From assembly GCA_964627125.1 (NCBI GenBank), contig CAZVJQ010000022.1, forward strand, positions 1-30,582: a stretch of 30,582 bases of DNA. Reading direction: 5' to 3'. Position 1 is the first letter of the stretch; the number at the start of each line of letters is the position of its first letter. A model generated the notes under the pieces. It did no database searches. It saw only the letters and a program-made list of their open reading frames with translations, and was not told where the DNA came from. This document shows, in pieces, positions 24,301 through 30,582 of this stretch. The position numbers and the translations under genes were made by a program. The DNA is from Fastidiosipila sp964627125. GTDB lineage: Bacteria > Bacillota > Clostridia > Saccharofermentanales > Fastidiosipilaceae.

Positions 24301-24567
24301 TTGAGTCAAGATTTTGGTGGTGCATTGGCAGTATATGGAGATAAGAAGTTCTCCTTTAGCGCATCTCATTTCACACAAGAAGAGCTAGAAGCAAAAATGC
24401 ATAACTATGAGCTTGAAGAGTCAGACTACACCGTTCTTTGCTTGGATTACAGAATGACTGGTTTAGGTTCAAATAGTTGTGGTCCATTAGTAACTAAAGA
24501 ATATAGATTGAATGAAGAGAAATTTAGTTTTGAGTTTAATCTCGTACCTGGAGAGATTTTAGCTTAA
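21340..24567 (+). CDS. lacZ: beta-galactosidase, LacZ type (GH2)
   Basis: A 1075-residue cytoplasmic GH2 enzyme, close in length and plan to E. coli LacZ. Domains: sugar-binding (about 60-225), Ig-like (to about 310), TIM barrel (about 313-620), second Ig-like domain, and a C-terminal small-chain domain (from about 770). The acid/base is E465 in SLGNEGG and the nucleophile E536 in LIEYIHAMGN, matching E461 and E537 of E. coli. NRHDSDP and TSHYPN are further family motifs. It lacks a signal peptide. AGGAG precedes the start. The preceding acyl-CoA synthetase and the MFS transporter lie in the same direction, so a lactose or other beta-galactoside uptake route is plausible. No local repressor gene is present. 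Confidence 0.93.
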   Translation: MKLKRYHESPDIAQVGAKEASSYFIPFEDIDVLRELSDQLLEDPELDVRKLSERVQFLNDDWYFQYFDNYLDIPEEFGQDPVLSEISEQTIPVPSVWQMHGFDQHQYINTKFPFPADPPFVPDNNPAGAYEYNFHIDSDKARMQALLNFEGVDSCIYLWLNGEFVGYSQVSHVTHEFDVTDYLQEGDNNLQALVLKWSDGSYLEDQDKLRMSGIFRDVYIRYRPEDYLEDFRVNQELNDDLTEAKLSVDLTWSGEDISDEIEFELYDPLTSELITSFKAGETAVIDNPTLWSAENPKLYSLHISYRDEAIRQDVGFRKIEIKGDTFYLNNQNIKMKGVNRHDSDPVTGYYITPEQLLKDLSIMKQYNINAIRTSHYPNAPWAYEYYSRFGFYVIDEADIEIHGSNMLFGQRGILEEKGVNNLAGDAYSYYANLGIFDDGILDRVLRMAKRDKNQSSIVVWSLGNEGGYGPGFKNSAIELKKYDPTRPIQYESNNYQELYYDSDLEELDFESNMYSPPSALETYATDNPRKPYILIEYIHAMGNGPGAVEDYWEVLYKHDSMAGAFAWEWADHAVYKGYSENGQEIYHYGGDFGEAAGEHDGNFCMDGLVKPNREVSTSLEEYGNVLRPIRAEIDVEAAVSGKVKFTNMLDFIDVGEAYAIHFEYLRNDELINEGTVVNYSIPARETVEIDFGLEEEFVSYLREVQEGNALAEPIYLNISYLTLVDDIFVPEYTEMGFDQIVVHEPEVIELEALFPEFTSVPTTDGLEVLESDRELLIKGDNFRYVFDLRKGVLSSLNYENNNIIDRPLEYNIWRAPTDNDMYSKHEWKAAGLHKTQNRLKSLEYELVEDNLVVKTHITMAPNTLQPVAQVWTTFTIQENGEIKIAVDVDRDRNQPWFTEFRNQYPMTKAQEEKYDERFPFLPRFGLRLFMNKTYENLEFIGLGPGPAYEDMKEANLQGKFATTVSDEYVDYIMPQEHGSHTDTSAIVLSQDFGGALAVYGDKKFSFSASHFTQEELEAKMHNYELEESDYTVLCLDYRMTGLGSNSCGPLVTKEYRLNEEKFSFEFNLVPGEILA

Positions 24568-24580
24568 GGTTGATAGGGTT

Positions 24581-24618
24581 GGCTTTTACCATAATTTAAT
24601 AATATCTTGGTAGAAGCC
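24581..24618 (+). repeat. hairpin after lacZ
   Basis: GGCTT-T-TACCA (24581-24591) pairs with TGGTA-G-AAGCC (24608-24618) with one internal mismatch. There is no T-run, but it follows lacZ by 14 bases and may still stabilise or end the transcript. A TATAAT at 24622-24627 follows and could serve the next gene. Confidence 0.45.
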
Positions 24619-24657
24619 TACTATAATTAATATTAGAAATATCAATGGAGGTATACG

Positions 24658-25725
24658 ATGAGAGTTTGCAGCAATTGTTCGAATTCATTGAATGACAGTC
24701 AAGTTTATTGTCCTAAGTGCGGAACGCATAATCCTGTAGTGGAAGCTGAACAGGAGGCTAGGGAAGAGCTTGATAATTATTTCAATGAAGGCCAAGATGA
24801 TTTAGATAGAGGTATAGATTCAGAAGAGATTTTATCTGAAAGTACTAGCAGTAATGAGTCTGTTTCGGAGTTCTCTCTTCAAGAAAATGCTCCAATAATT
24901 ACTGATGAAGAGCCTGAAAATGCGTCTGAAACAGAGTTTGAAAATACTTTTGGACACGATGATTTAGTAGAAAATACTGATTTAAGTGATGAAGAAAGAT
25001 TTGAAAATACTTTCGATAATGATTTTGTAGCTAATCAAGGGGAGGACTTACATCAAGAGGCTCCGGTTCAAGAGGACTCACATGAGGAAGCTTCTGCAGC
25101 AGCTGAAGTTGAGCAAGCTGAGCATATGGAAGCAGCAGCTGAGCGTGGGTCTGATGCAGCCAATGATAATACATTTGCATTTGGCTATGGAGCAAGTACT
25201 CCAACAGTAAACCCTACACAGTATCAACAATCCTTTAATAGTCAGCAAAATACTACTTATAATCAAAATCCTAGTTCATCAGGTCAAGGATATGGTCAAA
25301 CGGGCCAAACATACTACAATAGCCAGAACCAATATCAGAGTTCTAATCAAAACCAAAATACTAACCAGTATCAGAGGCAAGATACTTACAGTCATCAAAA
25401 TGCAAATGCTAGTGCGGCAGTTGCAGCTAGTAAGGAAGAATTAGAGTTTGCAGAGACTGGCTTGCCAGCTAAGTATAAGCCTCTTCCATTCTGGGAATAC
25501 CTAATTTATGCGGTAGTTGCAATGATTCCTTTAGGTACATTACTTATATTTATTTACTCAATTATTGCTGCTGCACAAAATGATAATATCCACAGGAAGA
25601 ATTGGGGTATAGGTCAATTAATTCTCGCAGCAATAGCGTTAATCATAGGAATAATAGGAGTTATTATATTATTAATTGCAGGAACTATGATTCTATCTTC
25701 ATTTATGAGGGGAGCGGGGTACTAA
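24658..25725 (+). CDS. zinc-ribbon membrane protein with long disordered linker
   Basis: A 355-residue protein of unknown function. Residues 4-21 form a zinc ribbon with C4, C7, C18 and C21. A long acidic region (about 28-165) and a Gln/Asn/Ser/Tyr-rich low-complexity region (about 180-255) follow. The end (about 280-350) has two or three hydrophobic helices with the pattern WEYLIYAVVAMIPLG ... NDNIHRKNWG. The zinc ribbon should face the cytosol. The next gene encodes a protein with a similar Gln/Asn-rich N-terminus and a related membrane domain, so they look like tandem paralogs working together. TGGAGG precedes the start. Codon use is like its neighbours. No enzymatic motif is seen. Confidence 0.75.
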   Translation: MRVCSNCSNSLNDSQVYCPKCGTHNPVVEAEQEAREELDNYFNEGQDDLDRGIDSEEILSESTSSNESVSEFSLQENAPIITDEEPENASETEFENTFGHDDLVENTDLSDEERFENTFDNDFVANQGEDLHQEAPVQEDSHEEASAAAEVEQAEHMEAAAERGSDAANDNTFAFGYGASTPTVNPTQYQQSFNSQQNTTYNQNPSSSGQGYGQTGQTYYNSQNQYQSSNQNQNTNQYQRQDTYSHQNANASAAVAASKEELEFAETGLPAKYKPLPFWEYLIYAVVAMIPLGTLLIFIYSIIAAAQNDNIHRKNWGIGQLILAAIALIIGIIGVIILLIAGTMILSSFMRGAGY

Positions 25726-25727
25726 TA

Positions 25728-26255
25728 ATGCAAAATAATCAAAATAATCAAAATAGACAAAGCAATCAAAATACTCAATATGGTCAAAATAATCCTTATA
25801 ATCAACAAGGACAATACCAAGGAGCAAGTAATCAGCAATACCAAGGATATAGAAACCAGGAGCATCAGCAAGGGCAATACCAAGGAGCTAGAAATCAACA
25901 ATATAGTCAACAGTACAATCAGCCAAGTAGTAGCTATAATCAATACTATGCTAAGGCACAAGATGTACCTGTAGATCAGGTACCTCAGCAGTTTAGACCA
26001 ATTGGTATTTGGGGACATGTAGGTTACTTCTTACTATTTGGTATACCTGTAATTGGACTAATTTTTGCTCTTATTTTATCTTTCAATGATTCAAATTATG
26101 CAAGAAGAAATTTAGCTAGAGCTATGGCTATTGTTGGAGCAGTAACTTTAGTTTTAGGTATTTTAAACCTTACAACAGGATTTACTTTATTTGGAATTGC
26201 CGACTATACCGGTTGGAGAGACATGATTGAAGAAATTGCTAGACAAGCAAATTAA
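25728..26255 (+). CDS. Gln/Asn-rich membrane protein, paralog of its upstream neighbour
   Basis: A 175-residue protein starting at the ATG 2 bases after the previous stop, with GGGGAGCGGGG just upstream; a longer in-frame reading from 25602 would overlap the previous gene for over 120 bases and is unlikely. Residues 1-80 are Gln/Asn/Tyr-rich low complexity with an internal 21-residue repeat. Two or three hydrophobic helices follow (about 95-165) with the pattern GHVGYFLLFGIPVIG ... NDSNYARRNLAR, clearly related to the C-terminal domain of the neighbour but without the zinc ribbon. A strong terminator follows. Function unknown; the pair may form a hetero-oligomeric membrane complex. Confidence 0.72.
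   Translation: MQNNQNNQNRQSNQNTQYGQNNPYNQQGQYQGASNQQYQGYRNQEHQQGQYQGARNQQYSQQYNQPSSSYNQYYAKAQDVPVDQVPQQFRPIGIWGHVGYFLLFGIPVIGLIFALILSFNDSNYARRNLARAMAIVGAVTLVLGILNLTTGFTLFGIADYTGWRDMIEEIARQAN
25806..25931 (+). repeat. imperfect 63-base tandem repeat inside the coding region
   Basis: The block beginning CAAGGACAATACCAAGGAGC at 25806 recurs at 25869 with few changes, an offset of 63 bases or 21 codons. The first 35 bases of each unit are the most alike; the second half has drifted. It explains the repeated GQYQGA-type peptide and may vary in copy number. Confidence 0.65.
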
Positions 26256-26269
26256 TATTAATTGAATAT

Positions 26270-26306
26270 AACCTCGAGAATTATTTTAGATTTTCGAGGT
26301 TTTTTA
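26270..26306 (+). terminator. intrinsic terminator of the zinc-ribbon/Gln-rich pair
   Basis: AACCTCGA (26270-26277) pairs with TCGAGGTT (26294-26301), extendable by three pairs, followed by a T-run to 26306. It lies 14 bases after the stop. Confidence 0.88.
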
Positions 26307-26355
26307 TTGCCAAAATTTAATGGCATATCAGCTAGAATTAACGATAATACATTTA

Positions 26356-26375
26356 ATCCAAGAAATTGCTTGGAT
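26356..26375 (+). promoter_or_regulatory. hairpin just upstream of the anmK ribosome site
   Basis: ATCCAAG (26356-26362) and CTTGGAT (26369-26375) form a perfect 7-base stem with a 6-base loop, ending a few bases before the GGAGG of anmK. A GATAAT at 26343-26348 could be the -10. The hairpin would sit at the start of the transcript and could protect it or act as an operator. Confidence 0.4.
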
Positions 26376-26390
26376 ACTGGAGGATAGATA

Positions 26391-27536
26391 ATGCAATCTC
26401 TTTATGCAGTAGGTTTAATGAGTGGAACATCCATGGATGGGATAGATGCTGCTCTTGTAAGAATAGATAGAGATGATAAGGGTAAATCTGCTATTGAGTA
26501 TATAGATTTTTATTATGAAGAATATCCTTCGAAAGTTAGAGCTCGCTTATTAGAGGTTGCAGATGGTGCCCCCACCGACTCTAGAGAATTAGTATTACTT
26601 AGTGATCTATTAGGTCGTCTATATACAGATGCTGTATCTAAACTTATGACCAACAATCCAGATATTAAATTAGATTTTATAGGTACTCATGGACAAACTA
26701 TTTACCATAGTTTGGAGGCTGAAGAATACTTAGGTTTTGATGTTCAATCTAGTTTGCAAATTGGAGAGCCTAGTTATTTAGCAGAGGCATTTAGCTGTCC
26801 AGTAGTATCAGATTTTAGAGTTAGAGATATAGCGGCTGGTGGTTTAGGTGCTCCATTAGTTCCATTTGTTGAATATGACTTATATGCAAGTGAGGAAGAT
26901 ATAGTTTTCCTTAATATTGGAGGCATTAGTAATATAAGTTTTATTAGCCAAGACCCTAATGAAATTATTGGATTTGATACAGGTCCAGGAAATATGTTGA
27001 TTGATCAAGCTATTGTAGATATAACTAATGGTGAAAAAACTTATGATGATTCAGGTAATTTTTCTTCAAGGGGTAAGACAAGTGAAGAACTTCTAGAGTT
27101 TGCATTAAGCAATCCATACTACAGCCAAGAACCACCTAAGAATAGTGGGCGTGAGAATTTTGGTCATGAGAGATATCTTGAATTGAAAGAGAGAGCTGCT
27201 GAATTAAATTTAAGTGATGAAGATTTTGTTAGAACTATTACTGATTTAACAGCAAGAATAAATGCAGATGCTATTAGAAATTATTGCCCAAGAATTCCTG
27301 CTAAGTTAATAGTTTCAGGTGGTGGTAGCCATAACAAGACGATAATAGCTGGCTTGAAGGAAGAGTTGCCAGAGGTGGAAGTTGAGTTAGGGGAAGTGCT
27401 TCAGTATCCAAATGATGCGAAGGAAGCGATTGCTTTTGCCTACTTAGCGTACAAAACAATCATGGAGGAAAGTAACAATATTACTGCTGTTACTGGCGCT
27501 AAACACCCTGTAGTAATGGGTAAAATTAGTCTCTAG
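26391..27536 (+). CDS. anmK: anhydro-N-acetylmuramic acid kinase
   Basis: A 381-residue AnmK of the ASKHA kinase fold. It opens with the family hallmark GLMSGTSMDGIDAAL, and further motifs are GTHGQTIYH, DFRVRDIAAGGLGAPLVP, FLNIGGISN, GFDTGPGN and the late VSGGGSHN. The enzyme hydrates and phosphorylates 1,6-anhydro-MurNAc to MurNAc-6-phosphate in the cytosol, a step of peptidoglycan recycling. Length is as usual. GGAGG precedes the start. No murQ, permease or amidase lies in the window, so the rest of the pathway must be elsewhere. It is bounded by a terminator upstream and about 130 bases of AT-rich DNA downstream, and is probably transcribed alone. Confidence 0.94.
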   Translation: MQSLYAVGLMSGTSMDGIDAALVRIDRDDKGKSAIEYIDFYYEEYPSKVRARLLEVADGAPTDSRELVLLSDLLGRLYTDAVSKLMTNNPDIKLDFIGTHGQTIYHSLEAEEYLGFDVQSSLQIGEPSYLAEAFSCPVVSDFRVRDIAAGGLGAPLVPFVEYDLYASEEDIVFLNIGGISNISFISQDPNEIIGFDTGPGNMLIDQAIVDITNGEKTYDDSGNFSSRGKTSEELLEFALSNPYYSQEPPKNSGRENFGHERYLELKERAAELNLSDEDFVRTITDLTARINADAIRNYCPRIPAKLIVSGGGSHNKTIIAGLKEELPEVEVELGEVLQYPNDAKEAIAFAYLAYKTIMEESNNITAVTGAKHPVVMGKISL

Positions 27537-27592
27537 TGAAAATGCACAAATAATTGCACTAAAAACTGTCGGTTTCATACATGTTTAATAGC

Positions 27593-27598
27593 TATAAT
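27593..27598 (+). promoter_or_regulatory. likely -10 box of the EF-G-like gene
   Basis: A perfect TATAAT 67 bases before the start at 27666; no clear -35. Confidence 0.35.
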
Positions 27599-27665
27599 AG
27601 TTCTAAATACTATTTACCGAAATACATTATTTTGGATAAAAATACAAGAAATAGGAGGTAGAGCT

Positions 27666-29732
27666 ATGCAAGCATATAAGGCAGAAGATATTAGAAATAT
27701 CGCAGTGTTAGGGCATAGTGGTTCTGGTAAAACATCATTCTGTGAGGCAGTGTTATACAGAGGTGGTGTTACAGAGAGACTAGGAGACGTACAGAAGGGA
27801 ACAAGTACGCTAGATTTTTCAGCTGCTGAGAAGAGAAGAAATATCAGTATAGATTTAGGAGTTTCCAGTGTTGAATGGAAGGGAACTAAGGTAAATCTAA
27901 TTGATACACCAGGAGATTTTGATTTCTTAGGAGAAGTTAATCAAGCTCTACGTGTAGCAGATTCAGCAATTGTAGTTTTAAGTGCAAGGAGCCAAGTAAC
28001 TGTTGGTGCAGAAAAATCATTTAGATTCCTAGAACGTGAAAATATACCTTACGCAATTTTTGTTAATAAGATGGATGATGATGTTGCTGACTGGACTAAG
28101 ACCATGATTCAGATTCGTGAACAAATTGGTCGTTCCGCAACAATCATGATGTTACCAATTAGAGAAGGAAGCGCATATACAGGTTACGTAGACATCCTTA
28201 CTAAGAGAGCTTATAAATATAACGAAAATAATGAACGCTATGAAACTGAAATTCCAGATAATTTAGTTGATGAAGTTGAGAGACAATACGAAAACTTAAT
28301 GGAGCAAATTGCAGAGAGCTCAGATGAATTAGTTGAAAAATTCTTCATGGATGAAGAGTTTACTGAAGAAGAGATTCAAGAAGGTTTAAGAAATAGAATT
28401 CTAACAAGAAACCTAATTCCGATTTGGGCAGGTTCTTCAACAGAACTTCGTGGTGTTAGATTTACTATGAATAGAATTATCTATAATATGCCTAGCCCAT
28501 CGGAGACATTGGTGGAACCAGCAATTAAACCAGATGGTACTGCTGTTCAATTAAAAACTAACTTTGCAGGTGCTTTAGCAGGTCTTGTATTTAAAACTTA
28601 TACAGACCCTTATGTTGGTAAGATTTCATTAGTTAGATTATATTCAGGTACTTTAACGACCAACCAAGAATTATGGAATGAAAGAACTCGCTCAACAGAT
28701 AAGGCAGCAGGTTTATCTAGTCCACAAGGTAGTAAGCAAGAGCCTATGTCAACAGTATATGCAGGTGACATAGTGGCGATTACTAAGCTAGACGATACTA
28801 AGACTGGCGACACATTAAGTGATAAATCTAATCCATTAACTCTTCCAGGAATTGTATATCCTGCATCTCCATTAGCCTTAGCAATTTATCCTAAGACTGA
28901 AGGTGAAGAGGATAAGGTTGCCCTTGGTATAGTCAAGATTACAGAAGAAGATCCAACAATTAAATTGAATCAGAGTGAAGAGACAGGTGAGCAATTAGTA
29001 TCTGGTTTAGGTGAATTACACTTAGATGTCTTAGTTGAAAAACTCAAGAATAAATATAATGTAGAAGCTGAACTTAGAACAGCTAAAACACCTTATAGAG
29101 AAAAATTACGACGTGCAGTTAAATCCCAAGGTAAGCATAGAAAACAATCTGGTGGTCATGGTCAATATGGTGATGTAATTATTGAGTTTGAACCACACGA
29201 AGATGTAGACTTAATCTTCGAAGAATCAATCTTCGGTGGATCAGTTCCTAAATCATATTTCCCTGCAGTAGAAAAAGGACTTATTGAAGCGACTAACAAG
29301 GGTCCTCTAGCTGGTTATAAGGTTGTTGGACTGAAGGCAAATCTTGTAGATGGTTCCTACCATGATGTTGACTCATCTGAATTAGCATTCTCATTAGCTG
29401 CTCAATTAGCATATAGAGAGGCATTTAAGGAAGCTGGTGCTGACTTACTAGAGCCTATTTATGAAATAGAAATTCATGCTCCTGAAACTGACCTAGGAAC
29501 AATAATGAGTGATATTTCTAAGAGACGTGGACGAATATCTGGTATTGATCAGAAGGCAGGTATGAGTATTGTTAATGCACATGTTCCTCTAGCTGAATTA
29601 GATAGATATGCAACCGATTTAAGAGCTATGACTCAAGGTAGAGGTTGGTACAATACTGAATTCTACGCCTATGAAAATATGCCACAACAATTACAAGAGA
29701 AGGTTATTCAAGAGCATCAAGCAAATGCGTAA
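27666..29732 (+). CDS. elongation factor G-like translational GTPase
   Basis: A 688-residue EF-G family protein with all five domains. G1 is GHSGSGKTS (16-24), G3 DTPGDFDF (80-87), G4 NKMD (134-137). Domain II begins near 290, and domains III-V follow with GLGELHLDVL, a GGHGQYGDV segment and a C-terminal RGRISGI motif. It differs from canonical EF-G: switch II has D83 where DTPGH carries the histidine needed for GTP hydrolysis, switch I reads KRRNISI rather than ERGITI, and the G5 SA motif is replaced near LPIREG. It therefore belongs to the EF-G-like or EF-G2 group, a paralog whose role is not well defined, rather than being fusA itself. AGGAGG precedes the start. No str-operon genes are near. 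Confidence 0.85.
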   Translation: MQAYKAEDIRNIAVLGHSGSGKTSFCEAVLYRGGVTERLGDVQKGTSTLDFSAAEKRRNISIDLGVSSVEWKGTKVNLIDTPGDFDFLGEVNQALRVADSAIVVLSARSQVTVGAEKSFRFLERENIPYAIFVNKMDDDVADWTKTMIQIREQIGRSATIMMLPIREGSAYTGYVDILTKRAYKYNENNERYETEIPDNLVDEVERQYENLMEQIAESSDELVEKFFMDEEFTEEEIQEGLRNRILTRNLIPIWAGSSTELRGVRFTMNRIIYNMPSPSETLVEPAIKPDGTAVQLKTNFAGALAGLVFKTYTDPYVGKISLVRLYSGTLTTNQELWNERTRSTDKAAGLSSPQGSKQEPMSTVYAGDIVAITKLDDTKTGDTLSDKSNPLTLPGIVYPASPLALAIYPKTEGEEDKVALGIVKITEEDPTIKLNQSEETGEQLVSGLGELHLDVLVEKLKNKYNVEAELRTAKTPYREKLRRAVKSQGKHRKQSGGHGQYGDVIIEFEPHEDVDLIFEESIFGGSVPKSYFPAVEKGLIEATNKGPLAGYKVVGLKANLVDGSYHDVDSSELAFSLAAQLAYREAFKEAGADLLEPIYEIEIHAPETDLGTIMSDISKRRGRISGIDQKAGMSIVNAHVPLAELDRYATDLRAMTQGRGWYNTEFYAYENMPQQLQEKVIQEHQANA

Positions 29733-29806
29733 TTCTTCTAAGATAAATTAGGATAAACCTATATATAAAGTTAAATATACTACTTTTTCTTTTTTCCCTT
29801 ACTGTG

Positions 29807-29846
29807 TTTGAGCCCGGGTATTTATACTCGGGCTTAAACTATTTTT
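29807..29846 (+). terminator. intrinsic terminator of the EF-G-like gene
   Basis: A long stem starts TTTGAGCCCG (29807-29816) and closes with CGGGCTTAAA (29829-29838), with an inner GTAT/ATAC continuing the helix. ATTTTT follows (29841-29846). It lies about 75 bases after the stop. Confidence 0.88.
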
Positions 29847-29933
29847 ATTGTGAACTTTTTAGCGATATTTTTTCTTATTAGCTCAATGATTTATAATTAT
29901 ATTTACTAATGCGAATTCTTAAAGATTAATCAG

Positions 29934-29939
29934 TATAAT
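29934..29939 (+). promoter_or_regulatory. likely -10 box of the PHP gene
   Basis: A perfect TATAAT 29 bases before the start at 29969; no convincing -35. Confidence 0.35.
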
Positions 29940-29968
29940 GTTAGTAAGTTGAGAAGGAAGGTTATGCT

Positions 29969-30582
29969 ATGCGTGAACAAATCTGGTCAGATGGTTTAAA
30001 GAAGAAAATATTGAGTCTAAGTTCAGAAGAGTTAGATGAGATAAATAAAGAAGGCCTCGATTATATGTGGAAGCTCATGATAGAAGGTAATAATGACCTT
30101 CATATTCATAGTAATGCCTCAGATGGTCATGACTCTCCTCCTAAAATAATTCAAGATGTGATGAATAATAAATTAGATGCATTTGCTCTTACAGACCACG
30201 ATACTATCGATGGTTTTAGAGCAATTAGTATTGTTTACGATAAGCTGAAACAGATGAACATAGAGCTTCCGGATTTCATACCTGGAATGGAATTAAATAT
30301 GGAATATGAGGGGCAAGATATTCATATACTTGCATTTTTCCCTATGGGTACTTTTTGGCTGATGAAAGATTTCTTGGAAGAAAGAGTTGAAGCTAGAAGA
30401 ATTAGAAATCAAGCGATAGTTGCCAAGGCTCAAGAATTTGGGATGAAAATTTCAGAAGAAGATTTAAGCTCTATGGGCGGAGGCATTATTGGTAGAGTGC
30501 ATATTGCTAACTTACTGTTAAGAATGGGATATGTTGATTCAGTGAGTGATGCATTTGATACTTACTTAAATGAGGGAAAACC
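29969..30582 (+). CDS. PHP-domain metal-dependent phosphoesterase (partial, 3' end outside window)
   Basis: The first 204 codons are visible, open to the window edge. After about 40 helical residues comes a PHP N-terminal domain: DLHIHSNASDG (43-53), ALTDHDT (74-80), GMELN, and HILAFFP. Then GRVHIANLLLRMG matches the insertion found in YciV/TrpH-type enzymes, which act as 5'-3' exonucleases on RNA or oligonucleotides, or on phosphorylated nucleotides. The start has AAGGAAGG seven bases upstream; an ATG five bases earlier is in another frame and stops being useful at once. A leading region of about 40 residues before the PHP motif is somewhat longer than in many homologs. Function within the superfamily cannot be fixed from the part seen. 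Confidence 0.85.
   Translation, partial: MREQIWSDGLKKKILSLSSEELDEINKEGLDYMWKLMIEGNNDLHIHSNASDGHDSPPKIIQDVMNNKLDAFALTDHDTIDGFRAISIVYDKLKQMNIELPDFIPGMELNMEYEGQDIHILAFFPMGTFWLMKDFLEERVEARRIRNQAIVAKAQEFGMKISEEDLSSMGGGIIGRVHIANLLLRMGYVDSVSDAFDTYLNEGK

Noticed and set aside
1..30582. CRISPR arrays, insertion sequences, toxin-antitoxin or phage-defence modules
   Set aside because: No regularly spaced repeats, transposase motifs or paired small toxin/antitoxin genes were seen. The YhaO/YhaN-like pair is a housekeeping repair type rather than a defence island.

Overview
The window looks like chromosomal DNA of a low-G+C Gram-positive bacterium (Bacillota). The base composition is AT-rich by eye, ribosome binding sites are strong AGGAGG/GGAG types, arginine is mostly encoded by AGA, and several families are of Firmicute type (YhaO/YhaN-like repair pair, GH13_5 cytoplasmic amylase, EF-G-like GTPase). 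I cannot place it below phylum from sequence alone. Nothing points to a prophage, plasmid, transposon or CRISPR locus, and gene density and base use are even throughout.

Layout. (1) 1-1750, minus strand: a ferric-reductase-like membrane flavocytochrome followed by an FMN-binding-domain protein that runs off the left edge. Together they look like a transmembrane electron-transfer pair, and a Fur/PerR-like operator overlaps the likely -10 box. (2) 2092-5146, plus: a YeiH-type (UPF0324) transporter, a 63-residue one-helix protein 3 bases later, and a double SGNH hydrolase whose second half has lost its catalytic residues. (3) 5191-6657, minus: cytoplasmic alpha-amylase. (4) 6824-10155, plus: SbcD/YhaO-like nuclease and a membrane-tethered SbcC/YhaN-like ATPase. 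(5) 10374-12359: secreted M3-like zinc peptidase, then tRNA-Arg(CCG). (6) 12725-16727: two small membrane proteins, an SRAP (HMCES/YedK-like) DNA-crosslink protein, a SixA-type phosphatase, and a P1B metal ATPase behind a leader that can fold like a transcription attenuator. (7) 16754-17109: two intrinsic terminators bracket an unannotated 54-codon ORF. (8) 17262-24567: glycerophosphodiester phosphodiesterase, MFS sugar-type transporter, acyl-CoA synthetase and LacZ-type beta-galactosidase, all in one direction. (9) 24658-26255: two adjacent proteins of unknown function sharing a C-terminal membrane domain. (10) 26391-29732: AnmK and an EF-G-like GTPase. (11) 29969 to the right edge: start of a PHP-domain phosphoesterase.

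The genes suggest a fermentative carbohydrate user: imported or intracellular alpha-glucans and beta-galactosides are cleaved in the cytoplasm, and glycerophosphodiesters and anhydro-MurNAc are recycled. I see no single clear new system. The best leads are the electron-transfer pair with its metal/peroxide-type operator, the attenuator-like leader of the metal ATPase, the isolated 54-codon transcription unit, the half-dead tandem SGNH protein, and the EF-G-like factor lacking the switch-II histidine.
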